Positions 19,480 through 30,843 are shown, counted from the stretch's first letter. The stretch: DNA of 64,000 nt from Anniella stebbinsi (GCA_029215795.1 JARDYH010000001.1:12423501-12487500), one strand, 5' to 3'. A program made the numbers and translations. Notes: generated by a model from the letters alone, not told the origin.

Positions 19480-20052
19480 TGTCCAAATCTTGTGAGGTAC
19501 TGGTTCCCCTCTATTTGGCACTGGTTAGGCCTCATCTTGAGTACTATGGCCAGTTCTGGGCACCACACTCCAAGAAGGATGCAGACAAGCTGGAGAGGGT
19601 TCGGAGGAGGGCAACGAGGATGATCAGGGGTCTGGAAACAAAGCCCTATGAGGAGAGACTGAAAGAACTGGGCATGTTTAGCCTGGAGAAGAGAGGACTG
19701 AGGAGAGACATGATAGCACTCTTCAAGGACTTGAAAGGTTGTCACACAGAGGAAGGCCAGGATCTCTTCTCGATTATTCCAGAGTGCAGGACAAGGAACA
19801 ATGGGCTCAAGTTACAGGAAGCCAGATTCCGGCTGGACATCAGGAAAAAACTTCCTGACCATTAGAACAGTATGACAATGGAACAAATTACCTAGGAAGG
19901 TTGTGGGCTCTCCCACACTGGAGGCATTCAAGAGGCAGCTGGACAGCCATCTGTGAGGCATGCTTTAAGGTGAATTCCTGCATTGAGCAGGGGGTTGGAC
20001 CCGATGGCCTTATAGCCCCCTTCCAATTCTACTATTCTATGATTCTATGATT
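19480..20052 (+). pseudogene. CR1 LINE ORF2 3' end and 3' UTR
   Basis: The best preserved CR1 copy here. One open frame encodes [48 protein letters not shown] and [14 protein letters not shown], the conserved C-terminal end of the CR1 reverse transcriptase. The 3' UTR follows (GGTTGTGGGCTCTCCCACAC, GAGGCATTCAAGAGGCAGCT, GGGGGTTGGACCCGATGGCC) and ends with the octamer-like tail ATTCTATGATTCTATGATT, a CR1 hallmark. The 5' part including the catalytic core is lost. Confidence 0.95.
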
Positions 20053-20473
20053 ACCACTTCTCAACACAGGAAAAAAACTTGGTGAAGAAAAACAAGAAGC
20101 CTCATCATCTCCTATGGGTGCTACGAGTATAGGGGAGTAATTAAGCATGCACCCTGCACTGTTGGGTATGTCAGATAACCTTTTGGTACAGGAGATCTGT
20201 GAGAAACCATGACACCTTTCATTTGTCACTTTAGCCTTCACATTTGATAAGTAAAAATATCTAGCAAAATATTGAATGTGACATGTCTCTCTCCTTGTAG
20301 AGCTTTGCAAACTGAGTGATTTGGTGACATCTGTTGACGTCTAAGAGGAAGGAGGGAAGGGTTGTACCTCCATGGTAAAACTTATGTTTTGTATGCAAAA
20401 GGCCCATTGAACGCTCAGAATTTCTCCAGGTAGGGATGGGCAACAACACTATCTGAAAAAAGAAGATGTGAAT
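20053..20473. other. Unassigned sequence
   Basis: No gene or named repeat. Confidence 0.35.
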
Positions 20474-21228
20474 CCGGCCTCATCTACACCAAGCAGGATA
20501 TAGTAGTATGAAAGCAGTATATGGGCCGATCTACACACTAGGTTTGTAACATTTCATAAGGGTAATGAAAACTCTTTTGGCCACATGATGCACTCCCTTT
20601 AACGATGTATACCTGAGGTTTTTTAAAACTCACTTCAGCAATATACAACAGTTTTTACTTTTAATAAATCGTTTTAAGTAAAATAATGTGTCCTTCCTTA
20701 CCGTTTGTGATTCATGGGCACAGTGCTTCGTTGACTGGCACCCAAATGCTTAGCAGTTGATTGGTGGGGAAGAAAGAGGAAGTGGGTGAGTAAACTACAA
20801 CACCCACAATGCCTAGCCCTATACTCATTGAAACCTAGTGAATGAAAGGAGAACTAAGGAGGAAGTGGGTGACTGAACTACAACTCCCACAATTCTTTGC
20901 CCTAAACTCATTGTAAAAACGAAAGAGAAAGAGACGGACAGAAGAGTGTGTGAGACAGCACACACCGCTTTGAAGACTGAAGATTTTTTCTCCTGTAACG
21001 TGTGTACTTGTTAATGTGGTCTAAGACATTTTAGAACACATCTATTTGGAACGTTTTAAAATACAATTTCAAACGTTCCAAGGTACTGTGTAGATAGGCC
21101 CTATGAAACGCAGGAGCCACACTACTATTTTGTAACAGTATTGAAGTGCACTGACAACTGTTGGGGCCCATTGACACATACCATATACTGCTTTCATAGT
21201 GCAATATCTTGCTAGGAGTAGATGATTC
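20474..21228. mobile_element. Outer non-autonomous DNA transposon split by an inner one
   Basis: Left arm CATCTACACCAAGCAGGATA ... ATGAAAGCAGTATATGG pairs with right arm CCATATACTGCTTTCATAGT ... CAATATCTTGCT. The middle text CAGGAGCCACACTACT ... GACAACTGTTGGGGCCCATT belongs to the same element and follows directly after the inner insertion at 21102. A second, more decayed member lies at 43685-43835. The superfamily is not determined. Confidence 0.65.
20523..21102. mobile_element. Inner non-autonomous DNA transposon
   Basis: Its ends GGGCCGATCTACACACTA and TACTGTGTAGATAGGCCC are imperfect inverted repeats. It interrupts the outer element after AAAGCAGTATAT. Inside is a direct duplication: GAGGAAGTGGGTGAGT ... 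CTACAACACCCACAATG (20782-20841) and GAGGAAGTGGGTGACT ... CTACAACTCCCACAATT (20859-20917). No coding region is present and no clean target duplication was found. Confidence 0.6.
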
Positions 21229-21703
21229 CTCAGTGTAGTCAACACTGAGATAGATGGACCAATTGCCTTCCTTGCTGAAATGCAGCTCCCTCTGTTCCTT
21301 AGGAACAGCATGTGCTTTCCAGCTTTCTGCCTCCACCCCAACAGTGTATACTGTGCTAGCTGAAAAAGGACTTATATGGCTTAGCTCTAACAGTACATTT
21401 GGGAAGTTTGACAGACAAAACCAAGGAATTTTGCCTGCCAAATGGCATTACTAGCAATTCCAAGGGGAAGAAATGTTGAGTCTGTTTACCTAGCTGTACT
21501 CTATCTTAGAGCTGGGGGTTTCTTTCGAAAGAAAAATGTGTGGATCCCCTCCCCCATTGCAATATTTGGCCGCTAGTGCTTGGCACAGGAGTGGCCATTG
21601 TAAAATATACATTTTATTATTATGTCTGTGTCCCTACTTACCCCGCAGAGTTATTGAGATTTAGATGTACCGACATGGTCAAAAGTGCTTAAGTTAGCGT
21701 AAC
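21229..21703. other. Unassigned sequence
   Basis: No gene or named repeat. Confidence 0.35.
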
Positions 21704-22023
21704 TAGGCTGACCATATGAAAAGGAGGACAGGGCTCCTGTAACTTTAACAGTTGTAGAGAAAAGGGAATTTCAGCCAGTGTCATTTGTATGCAATTAGTT
21801 CCTGGTGAAATTCTCTCTTCATCACAACAGTTAAAGTTGCAGGGGCCCTGCCTTCTTTTGTATATGGTCACTCTAGTATAGTGCCTGCAACTTTAACTGT
21901 TGTGATGAAGAGGGAATATCACCAGGAACTAATTGCATACAAATGACCCTGGCTGAAATTCCCTTTTCTCTACAACTGTTAAAGTTACATGAGCCCTGAC
22001 CTGGATTTTATCTGGTCAGCCTA
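21704..22023. mobile_element. Foldback MITE, full dimer (320 bp)
   Basis: It starts TAGGCTGACCATATG and ends TCTGGTCAGCCTA. The left half (AACTTTAACAGTTGTAGAGA, GGGAATTTCAGCCAGTGTCA, TTTGTATGCAATTAGTTCCT) is mirrored by the right half around the asymmetric centre near 21875. Both ends carry TA, compatible with TA-targeting Tc1/mariner-type mobilisation. The class is inference. Confidence 0.88.
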
Positions 22024-22024
22024 A

Positions 22025-22274
22025 GCAGATTCCATTTCTATGCATGTAGCACCTGGTGAAATTCCCTCTTCATCACAACAGTTAAAGCTGCAAGAGCCCT
22101 GCTTAGCATGACCAGATACAGAAGAGGGCAGGGCTCCTGCAGCTTTAATTGTTGTGATGTAGGGGGAATTTCACCATGTGCTGCATGCATACAAATGACA
22201 CCTGCTGAAATTCCCTTTAAAATACAATAGTTGAAGATGCTGGAGCCCCGTCCTCCTTTTCATATGGTCACCCT
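22025..22274. mobile_element. Foldback MITE, truncated second copy abutting the previous one
   Basis: It begins inside the left half (TGCATGTAGCACCTGGTGAA) and continues through AGCATGACCAGATACAGAAG to the intact right end CATATGGTCACCCTA. Its words GTAGCACCTGG and TGCATGCATACAAATGACAC mark the same subfamily as the copy at 37338-37657. Confidence 0.82.
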
Positions 22275-22687
22275 AGCTCAAGTGCTTCTGTGGAACAAGG
22301 GGGTACGTGCTGAGGCCTATGCCCTGGTGGTAGTGAGATGGAAATGCAGCAGCTGGTGACAAAAGTAGTGAGGAGGTTGGGTCCCCCTGAAGAAGGGGGC
22401 TCTTGGTTAGAGTGGCAGTTTGATGAGGGTGTCTTGCTAAAAGACTTTCCAAAACCTGGATCCAGCACTGCTGAATAGAAGACATGCCCTAGATTTTCTT
22501 GTTTCCTTAATCCAGGGCTGAGTGTGGTGGCCTGTGTTAGGAGGAGGTAGCAAGGTGCTGGAAGAGAGAACCATGTGCCACAAAAATGGCTCTGTGACTC
22601 CTAAGGTAGTCTGCTGTCTTCAGGTGCAATGGACGACATTGTTCTATTGCCCATATGGACTAAAGATTTCACTGTCACTCCAATCCG
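22275..22687. other. Unassigned sequence
   Basis: No gene or named repeat. Confidence 0.35.
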
Positions 22688-23138
22688 TCTTCAGAGGAGG
22701 GCAATGAGGACGATCGGGGGTCTGGAAACAAAGCCCTGTGAGGAGACACTGAAAGAACTAGGCATGTTTAGCCTGGAGAAGAGATTAAGGGAAGACATGA
22801 TAACACTCTTCAAATACTTGAAAGGTTGTCACACAGAAGAGGGCCAGGATCTCTTCTCGATCAACCCAGAGTGCAGGACACGGAATAATGGGCTCAAGTT
22901 ACAGGAAGCCAGATTCCGGCTGGACATCTGGAAAAACTTCCTGATTGTTGGAGCAATACGACAATGGAACCAATGACCTAGGGAGGTTGTGGGCTCTCCC
23001 ATCCCAGAGGCCTTCAAGAGGCAGCTAGACAGCCATCTGTCAGGGATGCTTTAAGGTAGATTCCTGCATCGAGCAGGGGGTTGGACTCGATGGCCTTGTA
23101 GGCCATTTCCAACTCTACTATTCTATGATTCTATGATT
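22688..23138 (+). pseudogene. CR1 LINE ORF2 3' end and 3' UTR
   Basis: It encodes [40 protein letters not shown] and [19 protein letters not shown] as in the copy at 19480, then the 3' UTR with GGGGGTTGGACTCGATGGCC and the CTATTCTATGATTCTATGAT tail. It is 5'-truncated. Confidence 0.95.
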
Positions 23139-24935
23139 AAATGGGAGGGGCTGCCATTTTCAGACAGCACAGTTTCTTTCCTGAAGTTGCTAGAATGAGC
23201 ACCGAAATATGTTATTGAACCTTTAAGGAATGTAGTAGCAAGAGATAGATGTATTGCCAAACCGCAGCTACTATATGTTCAAATATCAACTATGGGCCAT
23301 ACAAATAATGAACAGCAGGCAACAGAGAAGTTATACATTGGGATCAGGGTCTGGCATCAAAGGGGGGAGATCCTAAACCTACTGTGATATTAATAACATC
23401 AGTCAGTGATGTGCTTGTGCCTGGATAGGGAGAAATCCTGCAAAGTGAGAACTTGGTCTCTGACAATTTCATGAAATTGTCGAAAGATCCCTTAGCAATT
23501 TGCCATGTGATGGACACATGGTTTTATTGGTTGGTTGGTTGGTTCTATTACTGTGCACCTCAGCCATTTCTCATTACCACCCCCATTTTTCAGGGTGTGC
23601 ATCCGCTGTTCAAACTGGCCACATTTATGAATCAGAGCTTGTCATATTTATATGAATCTGAGAGCTGACTGCTTGCTAGATCAGCAAGTGTGTATGGGAA
23701 TGAGACAAAGTACTTAGTTTATTAAAGAAAGAGGCAAAGGCAAAGTGTTATGGGATTATCAAATCCTCATTTTTGTTGGGCAAGGACACTGTTTAATTTA
23801 GAAAAGTGTTGTGTTCAAAGATAAACCTTTCATTCTTTCCTAGATAATTCAGTTGTCATATGCTAATAAAACTAAATGGTCACTCTCCAATGTCAACACA
23901 CATTCTGCTGTGGGATAGAGCCATTGTGGGAAAATGGACGGTAGTAGGCTTTGCAGAGGGTGGCATCAGGCACTAGAAGACTTGGTCCAGGTGCCCTGTG
24001 AGCCAAATAATAATGACTGCTGATCAGAGGAAGATCTGCAGGCAGTTTGACCAAGGGAACTGCCCTAGAATCTAAGAACTGCAGAACAGAACAGAATCTC
24101 TCTGGTATCCAGAAATCCAAGAGAGCCAAACACATGCTACTTTTTCTATAAAGCTTTGAGATAAGATGTCCTGCCTTGGGTGGGTGGAAACTCTCTGAGG
24201 AAGGCCAACAGACAAGGAAGAATGTATACAATTTTGAATTTACCCAGAAAGAGAGAGGGGGGGAGGGGGCAGGCTCCTGGAATTGTCCTCACCCAAATTT
24301 CTGCTCAGACTTTGGAGCATCACTGAGCTGTTAGTAATCTACCATTCCTCCATATATATTTTTTTCATTTATGGGCTTGGTTTAGAATAGACCATTGAAC
24401 ATGGACAGTTCGCTCCACTTTCCTCCTCCTCCTCCTCTTGCAAGTAACTGATGACTGCCTGCAGCTATATACATAGGTTAAAGCCCTGTTCAGGTATTTC
24501 TGGAGGTCTATTAATGCAACTTGTGAGAAGTGGGGGCACTCCAGCCCTGCCTTTTCCCACCAATGTGTCTGTTGTCCGCTATGAGTGGAAGGTGGCTATC
24601 TGAAGAGAAAAGCATAATCTACCTCTGGCGGCTCTCCATGTGAGCCAGCATGCTGAAAATCAGCATTTCAGATTGCATGGACACCTCCACAGATAGAGGA
24701 GGCTCTCCACTTTAGACAGTCACTGTTCATGTGTTCACAGTGACAAGAGTGCTGAAAGAGAGGGGCAGGGTTGGAGAGCATTCCCTCCTTGCAACTTTAA
24801 ATAAACACTTTATCAAACACCTGAATAGGGCTAAAGTCATGGCGCATAATAGAATATTAATGCAATCCCACCCAGATTCCTCTTGGTCTTGTGATTTGAT
24901 CAATGTGTATAGTCACTGGTGCATGTCAATAACTG
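23139..24935. other. Unassigned sequence with one perfect palindrome
   Basis: No gene. A 20-bp perfect palindrome GACAATTTCATGAAATTGTC lies at 23462-23481. A (TTGG)n run lies near 23527-23543 and (TCC)n at 24420-24436. Confidence 0.4.
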
Positions 24936-24990
24936 GAGAGAGGAGGAGGAGGAGGAGGAGGAGGAGGAGGAGGAGGAGGAGGAGGAGAAG
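24936..24990. repeat. (GGA)n microsatellite
   Basis: About 17 GGA/GAG units. Frames through it read poly-Arg or poly-Pro and are not genes. Confidence 0.97.
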
Positions 24991-26362
24991 ACCACCAGCA
25001 AGAAAGATATAATAACGATAATGATAATACATGCAGTGATCCCAGAGTCAACTTTACCAATGCTCCAAATGAGACATTAAGGTAGGAAAAGCAGAGCGTA
25101 GAACAGAGCAAGAAGGGAATGGGCAAATTCCATACTGTCTAATGGTCTGTGACTGCAATAAACCAGGTATTCATTCAAAATCTAGAGTGGCTATTTTAAG
25201 AATTTTGGGAAAGTGGGGCTGCTGTGGTTCCATGGATAGCACTATTTGTTTGCTTGCCTGCTTCCTACCCACTCTACCTCTATAATGATAGAGAAATGAA
25301 TATTTTGTGGGGAAGCCCATCACACGCCTCTGGTTCTCCCTCCTGTAAATCTGTCCAGGGACTTCCTACCTCTCATGAAAGTGGGCAGCATGAAACACAG
25401 TTTTCTTCCCTTCCTTTTGTTGCGCACAGTGTAATCCTTAGTGGTTGGAAAGACCTCAGTTCAACTAAGAGCATGTAGCGGGGAGAAGTTACAGAACAGA
25501 ACTCACATGAGGGTTGTTCATATGGGAGTTCCTCACAGACTCTTGCAGACACTGTTTATTTTTGGTTCTCATTGGGAGCACTTGAGGATCTGCCCTACAT
25601 ACCACTGCAGTACAGCTGGAGCAGGCCAGCTGTTGATCTCAAGGAGAAAACAAAGTTTGTTTACCAGCATTTCCTGCCTAATGCATTTTAGGCTGAACTT
25701 TGGATTGTGGAGCCTCCTGGGGGTGGGGAACCACCTCCATTTTTCCAGGAGATGATAAAATCCTAGGAATTCAGCGAATTGATTTTGGGTTGGAACTTTA
25801 TTCCAGACGTGCACAATTTGTGAGCTACCATGATCAACAGAGCTCATCAGGCACATATTTTGTTCTGCTTGGGACTGGATCAACCACCATCTATGTTTGT
25901 TCCTTGCCTAAATTTCCCAAATCAAGAGAAAAGACCCCCTAACCCCCCAAAGAAGCCCACAAAACCCAACAGGTAATATATCCAATCACTGGCAGTCACA
26001 ATACAAATGATAGCAAAATGTGTTTGACTTGATGAGAGACACATTGTTTGGGGCTCTTCTTTTCTTTCACAGAACGATCAGACAATTTTAGAAGCAAACC
26101 TGCAGCTCAGTTCATGCTTGTTTGGGAGTGTCACCAAGTGACCCGGAGTTGGATGAGTCCTGAATTAACTGCAACAGTTCTGCATATGGTTTGGGAACTC
26201 TGGAATACATTCCCTTGAGAGATCTATCCATACTCTTCCATGGTCTCACTTTGACATACAAATACATATGCACTCGACCAAGTTCACCCAGTGAGTTTCA
26301 CGGCTGAGAGACAAAAGAGACATGACTTTGAATAAGTGTCTAACAGCTCTGCCTTTTGTTCA
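24991..26362. other. Unassigned sequence
   Basis: No gene and no named repeat except a short SINE-like stretch at 26279-26310 (TTCACCCAGTGAGTTTCACG GCTGAGAGA), which resembles the reverse of the tRNA SINE body. Confidence 0.35.
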
Positions 26363-26392
26363 TGTTGTTGTTGTTGTTGTTGTTGTTGTTGT
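26363..26392. repeat. (GTT)n microsatellite
   Basis: About ten GTT units. Confidence 0.96.
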
Positions 26393-26512
26393 ATAGTTAG
26401 TGCAGGGGCCTGATCCATATCTTAAAAGCCCCCTAATCCCCGTGCTAGGGTCCTGGTTTGAATTGGGGGGTTACACCTACTCTAGAGTATAATAAAAACA
26501 AAAAACAAGTTT

Positions 26513-26843
26513 GAGGGGAGTTATGATAGCATTATTCAAATACTTGAAAGGTTGTCACACAGACGAGGACCAGGATCTCTTCTCGGTCATCCCAGAGTGC
26601 AGGACACAGAATAATGGGCTCAAGTTACAGGAAGCCAGATTCCTTCTGGACATCAGGAAAAACTTTCTGACTGTTAGAGCAGTATGACAATGGAACCAAT
26701 GACCTAGGAAGATCATGAGCTCTCCCACACTAGAGGCCTTCAAGAGGCAGCTGGACAACAATCTGTCAGGTATGCTTTGAGGTGGATTCCTGCATTGATG
26801 GCCTTGTAGGCCCCTTCCGACCCTACTCTTCTATGATTCTATG
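26513..26843 (+). repeat. CR1 LINE 3' end
   Basis: Starts mid-ORF at GGGGAGTTATGATAGCATTA and runs through TACTTGAAAGGTTGTCACAC, CAGGAAGCCAGATTC and CCTTCAAGAGGCAGCTGGAC to CTTCTATGATTCTATGAAAA. Part of the usual GGGGGTTGGACT segment is deleted. Confidence 0.93.
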
Positions 26844-26869
26844 AAAAAATGGAGAGAGAAGATGTAGCT

Positions 26870-26978
26870 GGTAGACACAGATTCAAAATGTGTCTGCTTG
26901 GGCACTTAGTAGAGATTTCAAACTGGGTCTTCCAGGTCCTAGATTGGCACTCTAACCACTACAAAATGCTGGCTCTGC
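26870..26978 (-). repeat. tRNA-derived SINE head, Sauria-SINE-like, reverse copy
   Basis: In reverse it reads AGCCAGCATTTTGTAGTGGT (A-box region), TAGAGTGCCAATCTAGGACC and CCCAGTTTGAAATCTC (B-box region). The same head in better shape is at 32963. Confidence 0.6.
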
Positions 26979-28422
26979 AGCTGAATGTCAATTCGACCCT
27001 CCAAGTGCAAAAAAAAAAAAAAGTGATGCTAGCCAAGGCCTTTTGTCTGGGCGGGTTGCACACCTGTGTATGGTTTGGGGAACACATTGAAATTCATTTG
27101 AATGTTTCCAACTTGCGATGCAAGCCTCACACCATTCGAGACCAATGACAAATGCTCCTCTGCCTGCATATCCGTCTTTCGCTGTGTACATTTTATTTCC
27201 TCGTGGTTTCCCTTTCCCTTTTATTTATTTGGTTTTGGACTGTGCTTGAACGGGAAACTGCAAGGCAAAATTGCTGTCTTCAAGGAGACTGCCTGACACG
27301 GCAGAAAAAGTGTTGAGCCTCATGAGATTTTGACAATACCGCAGCAAAGCTTGTGTCAAAACTTGCCTAGGGGTTGGGAAGGGAAGCATATGTGTATTAA
27401 CTCGGCAAAGAGAAGAAACTTAAATGGCCCAAACTTGACAGTATCGGCCAAGATGCTTATGGTTTACTTCAACAATCAGTTATCCCCTACCTCCCATATA
27501 GAGGAAGAGGAAAATGATGAGGACAGGCAATTTCAAGTTCTGCAATGAAATCACACCTTGCCAAAGTATTAAAGGTACCTGTCTAACTTTTTTAAAAAGC
27601 ATTTAAGTCAACAGAGCTGGGTACCTTGGGACAAACGCTTGCGCAGCGAGTCCCACCAATTAAGTGCAGAGTGCCAGGTAGATCTGATGGAGAGAAATGA
27701 GCCAGAAACATCAGATAGAATATCCTTTAAGACTTGCAGCAATAAATGAGACAAAAACACGAGGAGTGTTGTCATTATACATAGGAGGACATGTCCTACA
27801 ATGAGGAGATAATGGATGATACAGGAAGGCAATCCTACCTTAATACCAATCTGGCTGATAACTTGTTTTGACAGTTCACCTCCGAAGTCTGGTAGTGAAA
27901 CACCCCAAGATATCTGGCCCTCTCTCTGGGCTACTCAGAACATGTTGTAAGTGATTAAGAGAGAGCTTCCAGGTCCCTTGTCCTATTACTTACTGAAAGG
28001 TACAAATCATGATTAAAAGCAGCAGCTGGAAGGTGCTTAGCTTGAAGGAATCAACTTTTGATGAATCCAGACAAGTAGAGTCGTCACCACAGTTTTGCCT
28101 GAAGAGAAAATGAATGTGGAATTTCATTAGGGGGATCCACATAGCCTTGAGTTCTGGCCACAAATGAATGTTGATTTCCATGCTAGGGTTGAAATACACA
28201 ATTGAGGATGAAGAGAAGCAAATGGTTCTTTTCAGATTAGCAAAGGATTGCCAGCTCTTTCTGCACGTCCCTACAGACAACTCTTTCTCTTCTCTGAGTG
28301 TTGCTGGGTTGTGTCAAGTGATGCCAAGTGGAGCCCAAGAGAGTGGGTGTGGCACCTCCAAATTCCTCTGTTCTTTCATAAGTGTGAAACAGGCAAGATG
28401 GCTACCAGGTAAGAGCCTAACA
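26979..28422. other. Unassigned sequence
   Basis: An A run lies at 27009-27022. Minus-strand frames at 27832-27608 and 28280-27990 include hydrophobic stretches (e.g. VGHVLLCIMTTLLVFL), but no family is recognised and stops intervene. I do not call a gene. Confidence 0.35.
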
Positions 28423-28742
28423 TAGGGTGACCAGATAAAATCCAGGTCAGGGCTCATGTAACTTTAACAGTTGTAGAGAAAAGGGAATTTCAGCCAGTGT
28501 CATTTGTATGCAATTAGTTCCTGGTGAAAACCCCTCTTCATCCCAACTGTTAAAGTTGCAGGGGCCCTGCCTTCTTTTGTATCTGGTCACTCTAGTATAG
28601 TGCCTGCAACTTTAACTGTTGTGATGAAGAGGGAATTTCACCAGGAACTAATTGCATACAAATGACACTGGCTGAAATTCCCTTTTCTCTACAACTGTTA
28701 AAGTTACATGAGCCCTGACCTGGATTTTATCTGGTCACCCTA
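28423..28742. mobile_element. Foldback MITE, full dimer (320 bp)
   Basis: TAGGGTGACCAGATAAAATCC at the left mirrors GGATTTTATCTGGTCACCCTA at the right without mismatch. The left half ends with its own terminus-like TATCTGGTCACTCTA at 28594; the right half restarts at TAGTGCCTGCAACT, lacking about 28 bases. The same subfamily is at 49513-49832. Confidence 0.92.
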
Positions 28743-28853
28743 GCCTAAAACTTCAAGACATGATTTGATGCAGTTGATTGCTCAGTTTGGGGGCCACTTA
28801 GGAATAACTGATTAACGGTATGTGCAGATGCCCTCTTGTACTTTTTGAGTGTG

Positions 28854-29049
28854 AGCCTGTTCAGACAACACATTAACCCATGGTTAGGGCTGCTAACCCC
28901 TTTGCAACAAGTGGTTAGTGAGCTTGATTAGAATGTGTTTATGTAGCCACCGTAGTTAGGAAAAATGTAATTCATGTAATATGCTAAGCCATCATGGTTA
29001 GCTCAGAATGCTTAACTGTCATGGCTTAGTGTGTTGTCTGAACAGAGCC
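28854..29049. mobile_element. MITE with CTGTTCAGACAACAC termini
   Basis: Left end AGCCTGTTCAGACAACACAT and right end TGTGTTGTCTGAACAGAGCC are inverted repeats around about 195 bp containing AACCCATGGTTAG and CATGGCTTAGTG. Related termini occur at 30844-31363 and, more loosely, at 49976. No clean 8-bp duplication was found. Confidence 0.7.
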
Positions 29050-30843
29050 TATGAGAAAGCAGCTCCCATTATCCCTCACCATTGGCTATGCTAGCTGATG
29101 GCGCTTGTACACCAAAACGTCTGGAGGGCCACATGTTGTCCACCTATGAGCATTGTCTGAGGCTCAACCTTTGAACAAAAACATGCTTTGCTTTTTTTTT
29201 TTTTTTTTTTTTTTTTTTTTGGCACTAAGCTGGATGGGAGAGAGACAAATTCTTCTAATTTCCAGAGGTTGAAAATAGCATTATTTATAACATAGAGTGC
29301 TGGCCAAAACTGAGATTGCTATGCAACTTTCTCTCCTTCCATGTCACTTGCTTCAAGTCATGAAGTCATCATGTGCTTATTTCCCGTGCCCACACTCCAT
29401 ATTCTTGGCTGAGTTAGAGCAAGCTTGGGCTGATGACCTCATTACAACATGATGGCATCTTGACTAGCATAACACATTGTCCACCGGTGCTGTACAGGAC
29501 TAGATTTGTCCAATCCTGTTCATGTGACTGGTATGCTGCGCCATGTGAATGTTCATCCAGGTGAGCATCCAGGTGTACATTTGGGTGAACATCCAGATGT
29601 GGATGCTTATACGTTGCATTTTTTTCCCCAAGGAAATGTGGATGCTCATCCTGAACACACATCCCTGTACGCATTCTGCCACAATGAAGCACACACAACC
29701 AGATCAGGTGGGGGGGGGGATTTCAAGCTGGTTGGCTCAGAAACTAGGACATGTTCCCTATTCTCTCACAACACCCCTACCTGGTGATGGTGGACAATTT
29801 TGTAATTTCATACATGTGTGGGAACATTAATGAAAAGAAGAGGGGCATGTGTCATGTGTCTGTAGGAAATGTATGTAAACTATATGCCACTATATATATA
29901 TACACATATATAAAGTGTAAAAACTCACCACAGAAAGGGAAAACTGGGGATCCAGTTTTCCGAAACAACACTATGACACTTGTAACATTTGTTTATGCTG
30001 GAATATACTTTTGCATGGTTAAAATGGATTTAATTGAGTATCTTTATAGTAATAAAACTAAATATGCATTTCCTTCAGTATTAAACATTAATTATATTGT
30101 GGACTGCATGCATTAAATGTAGCTATCTGACTTCTGGAATATTTATGCAAAACATTTGCATTTGGCATAATAAAATTAAGCATTCCCTTGGATTTGAGAT
30201 TTGGATTTGTTTTATTTATTTACTGATATACTTTAGACAAGGAGAAGGCCTGCCTTTTAACTAACATCTTTGATGTTGGCTTTCTAGAGATGGCATAGAG
30301 CTTGGTTTTAAAAAATTAAAAACCCAAACATCAAAATGCAATTAGGGAAAAAATGCTGCTCAGGGCTCTAATGGTATGATGGGTTTTATGGATATGTCTG
30401 TGCATATGTGTTATGAGAAGCAAAAGAAATGCCAAACCAAAATGACAGAAGAAATAAAATGAATATGATGGTAGGATGACTGATAATTTAGGGAGAGGGA
30501 CCTTTGTACTACTACATCACACCTGCTTCAAAGCTTGAAATCAATCCCAAACTCAATAGCAATCAATCCAGGTTCACCACAAAAGTGAGCACTGACCAGC
30601 AAGCCAACCAATTACAAAATTCAGCGGCATCACTACTTAGGATTAATACCATTTTGTAAAGCTCAGTCCTTCCACTTAAATTATTTGACACTATAGTTTA
30701 ACTTGCTTTCACATATGGCAGATTATGAACAAGTATAGGGAACAAGTATAGGATGGGGAAGTAGGGGAGTTTAGGAATTGAGAGAGGTCAAGGAGAAAGT
30801 GAATCTGAAGACATTGCATGGAGGGTTCAAGAAGAAGGGTGGT
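29050..30843. other. Unassigned sequence with a T run and a small minisatellite
   Basis: There is a 31-base T tract at 29190-29220, a degenerate 12-bp-unit repeat at 29544-29606, a G run at 29709-29718 and an AT-rich tract at 29890-29915. No gene. Confidence 0.4.
29544..29606. repeat. Degenerate 12-bp minisatellite
   Basis: Units GTGAATGTTCATCCAG, GTGAGCATCCAG, GTGTACATTTGG, GTGAACATCCAG and ATGTGGATGC follow one another. Translated, they give HPGEHPGVHLGEHPDV-like text. That is repeat structure and not evidence of a protein. Confidence 0.6.

Noticed and set aside
24731..25012. Frame ending in poly-arginine
   Set aside because: The basic run is a (GGA)n microsatellite read in one frame.
27608..28280. 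Possible retroviral envelope or receptor gene remnant (hydrophobic minus-strand frames)
   Set aside because: Only short hydrophobic stretches are seen, with stops between them and no diagnostic cysteine or heptad pattern. No family could be supported.
29150..29225. Poly(T) tract read as the tail of a reverse-oriented processed pseudogene
   Set aside because: No exon-like or repeat-like body is recognisable on the side where the cDNA should lie, and no flanking duplication was found.
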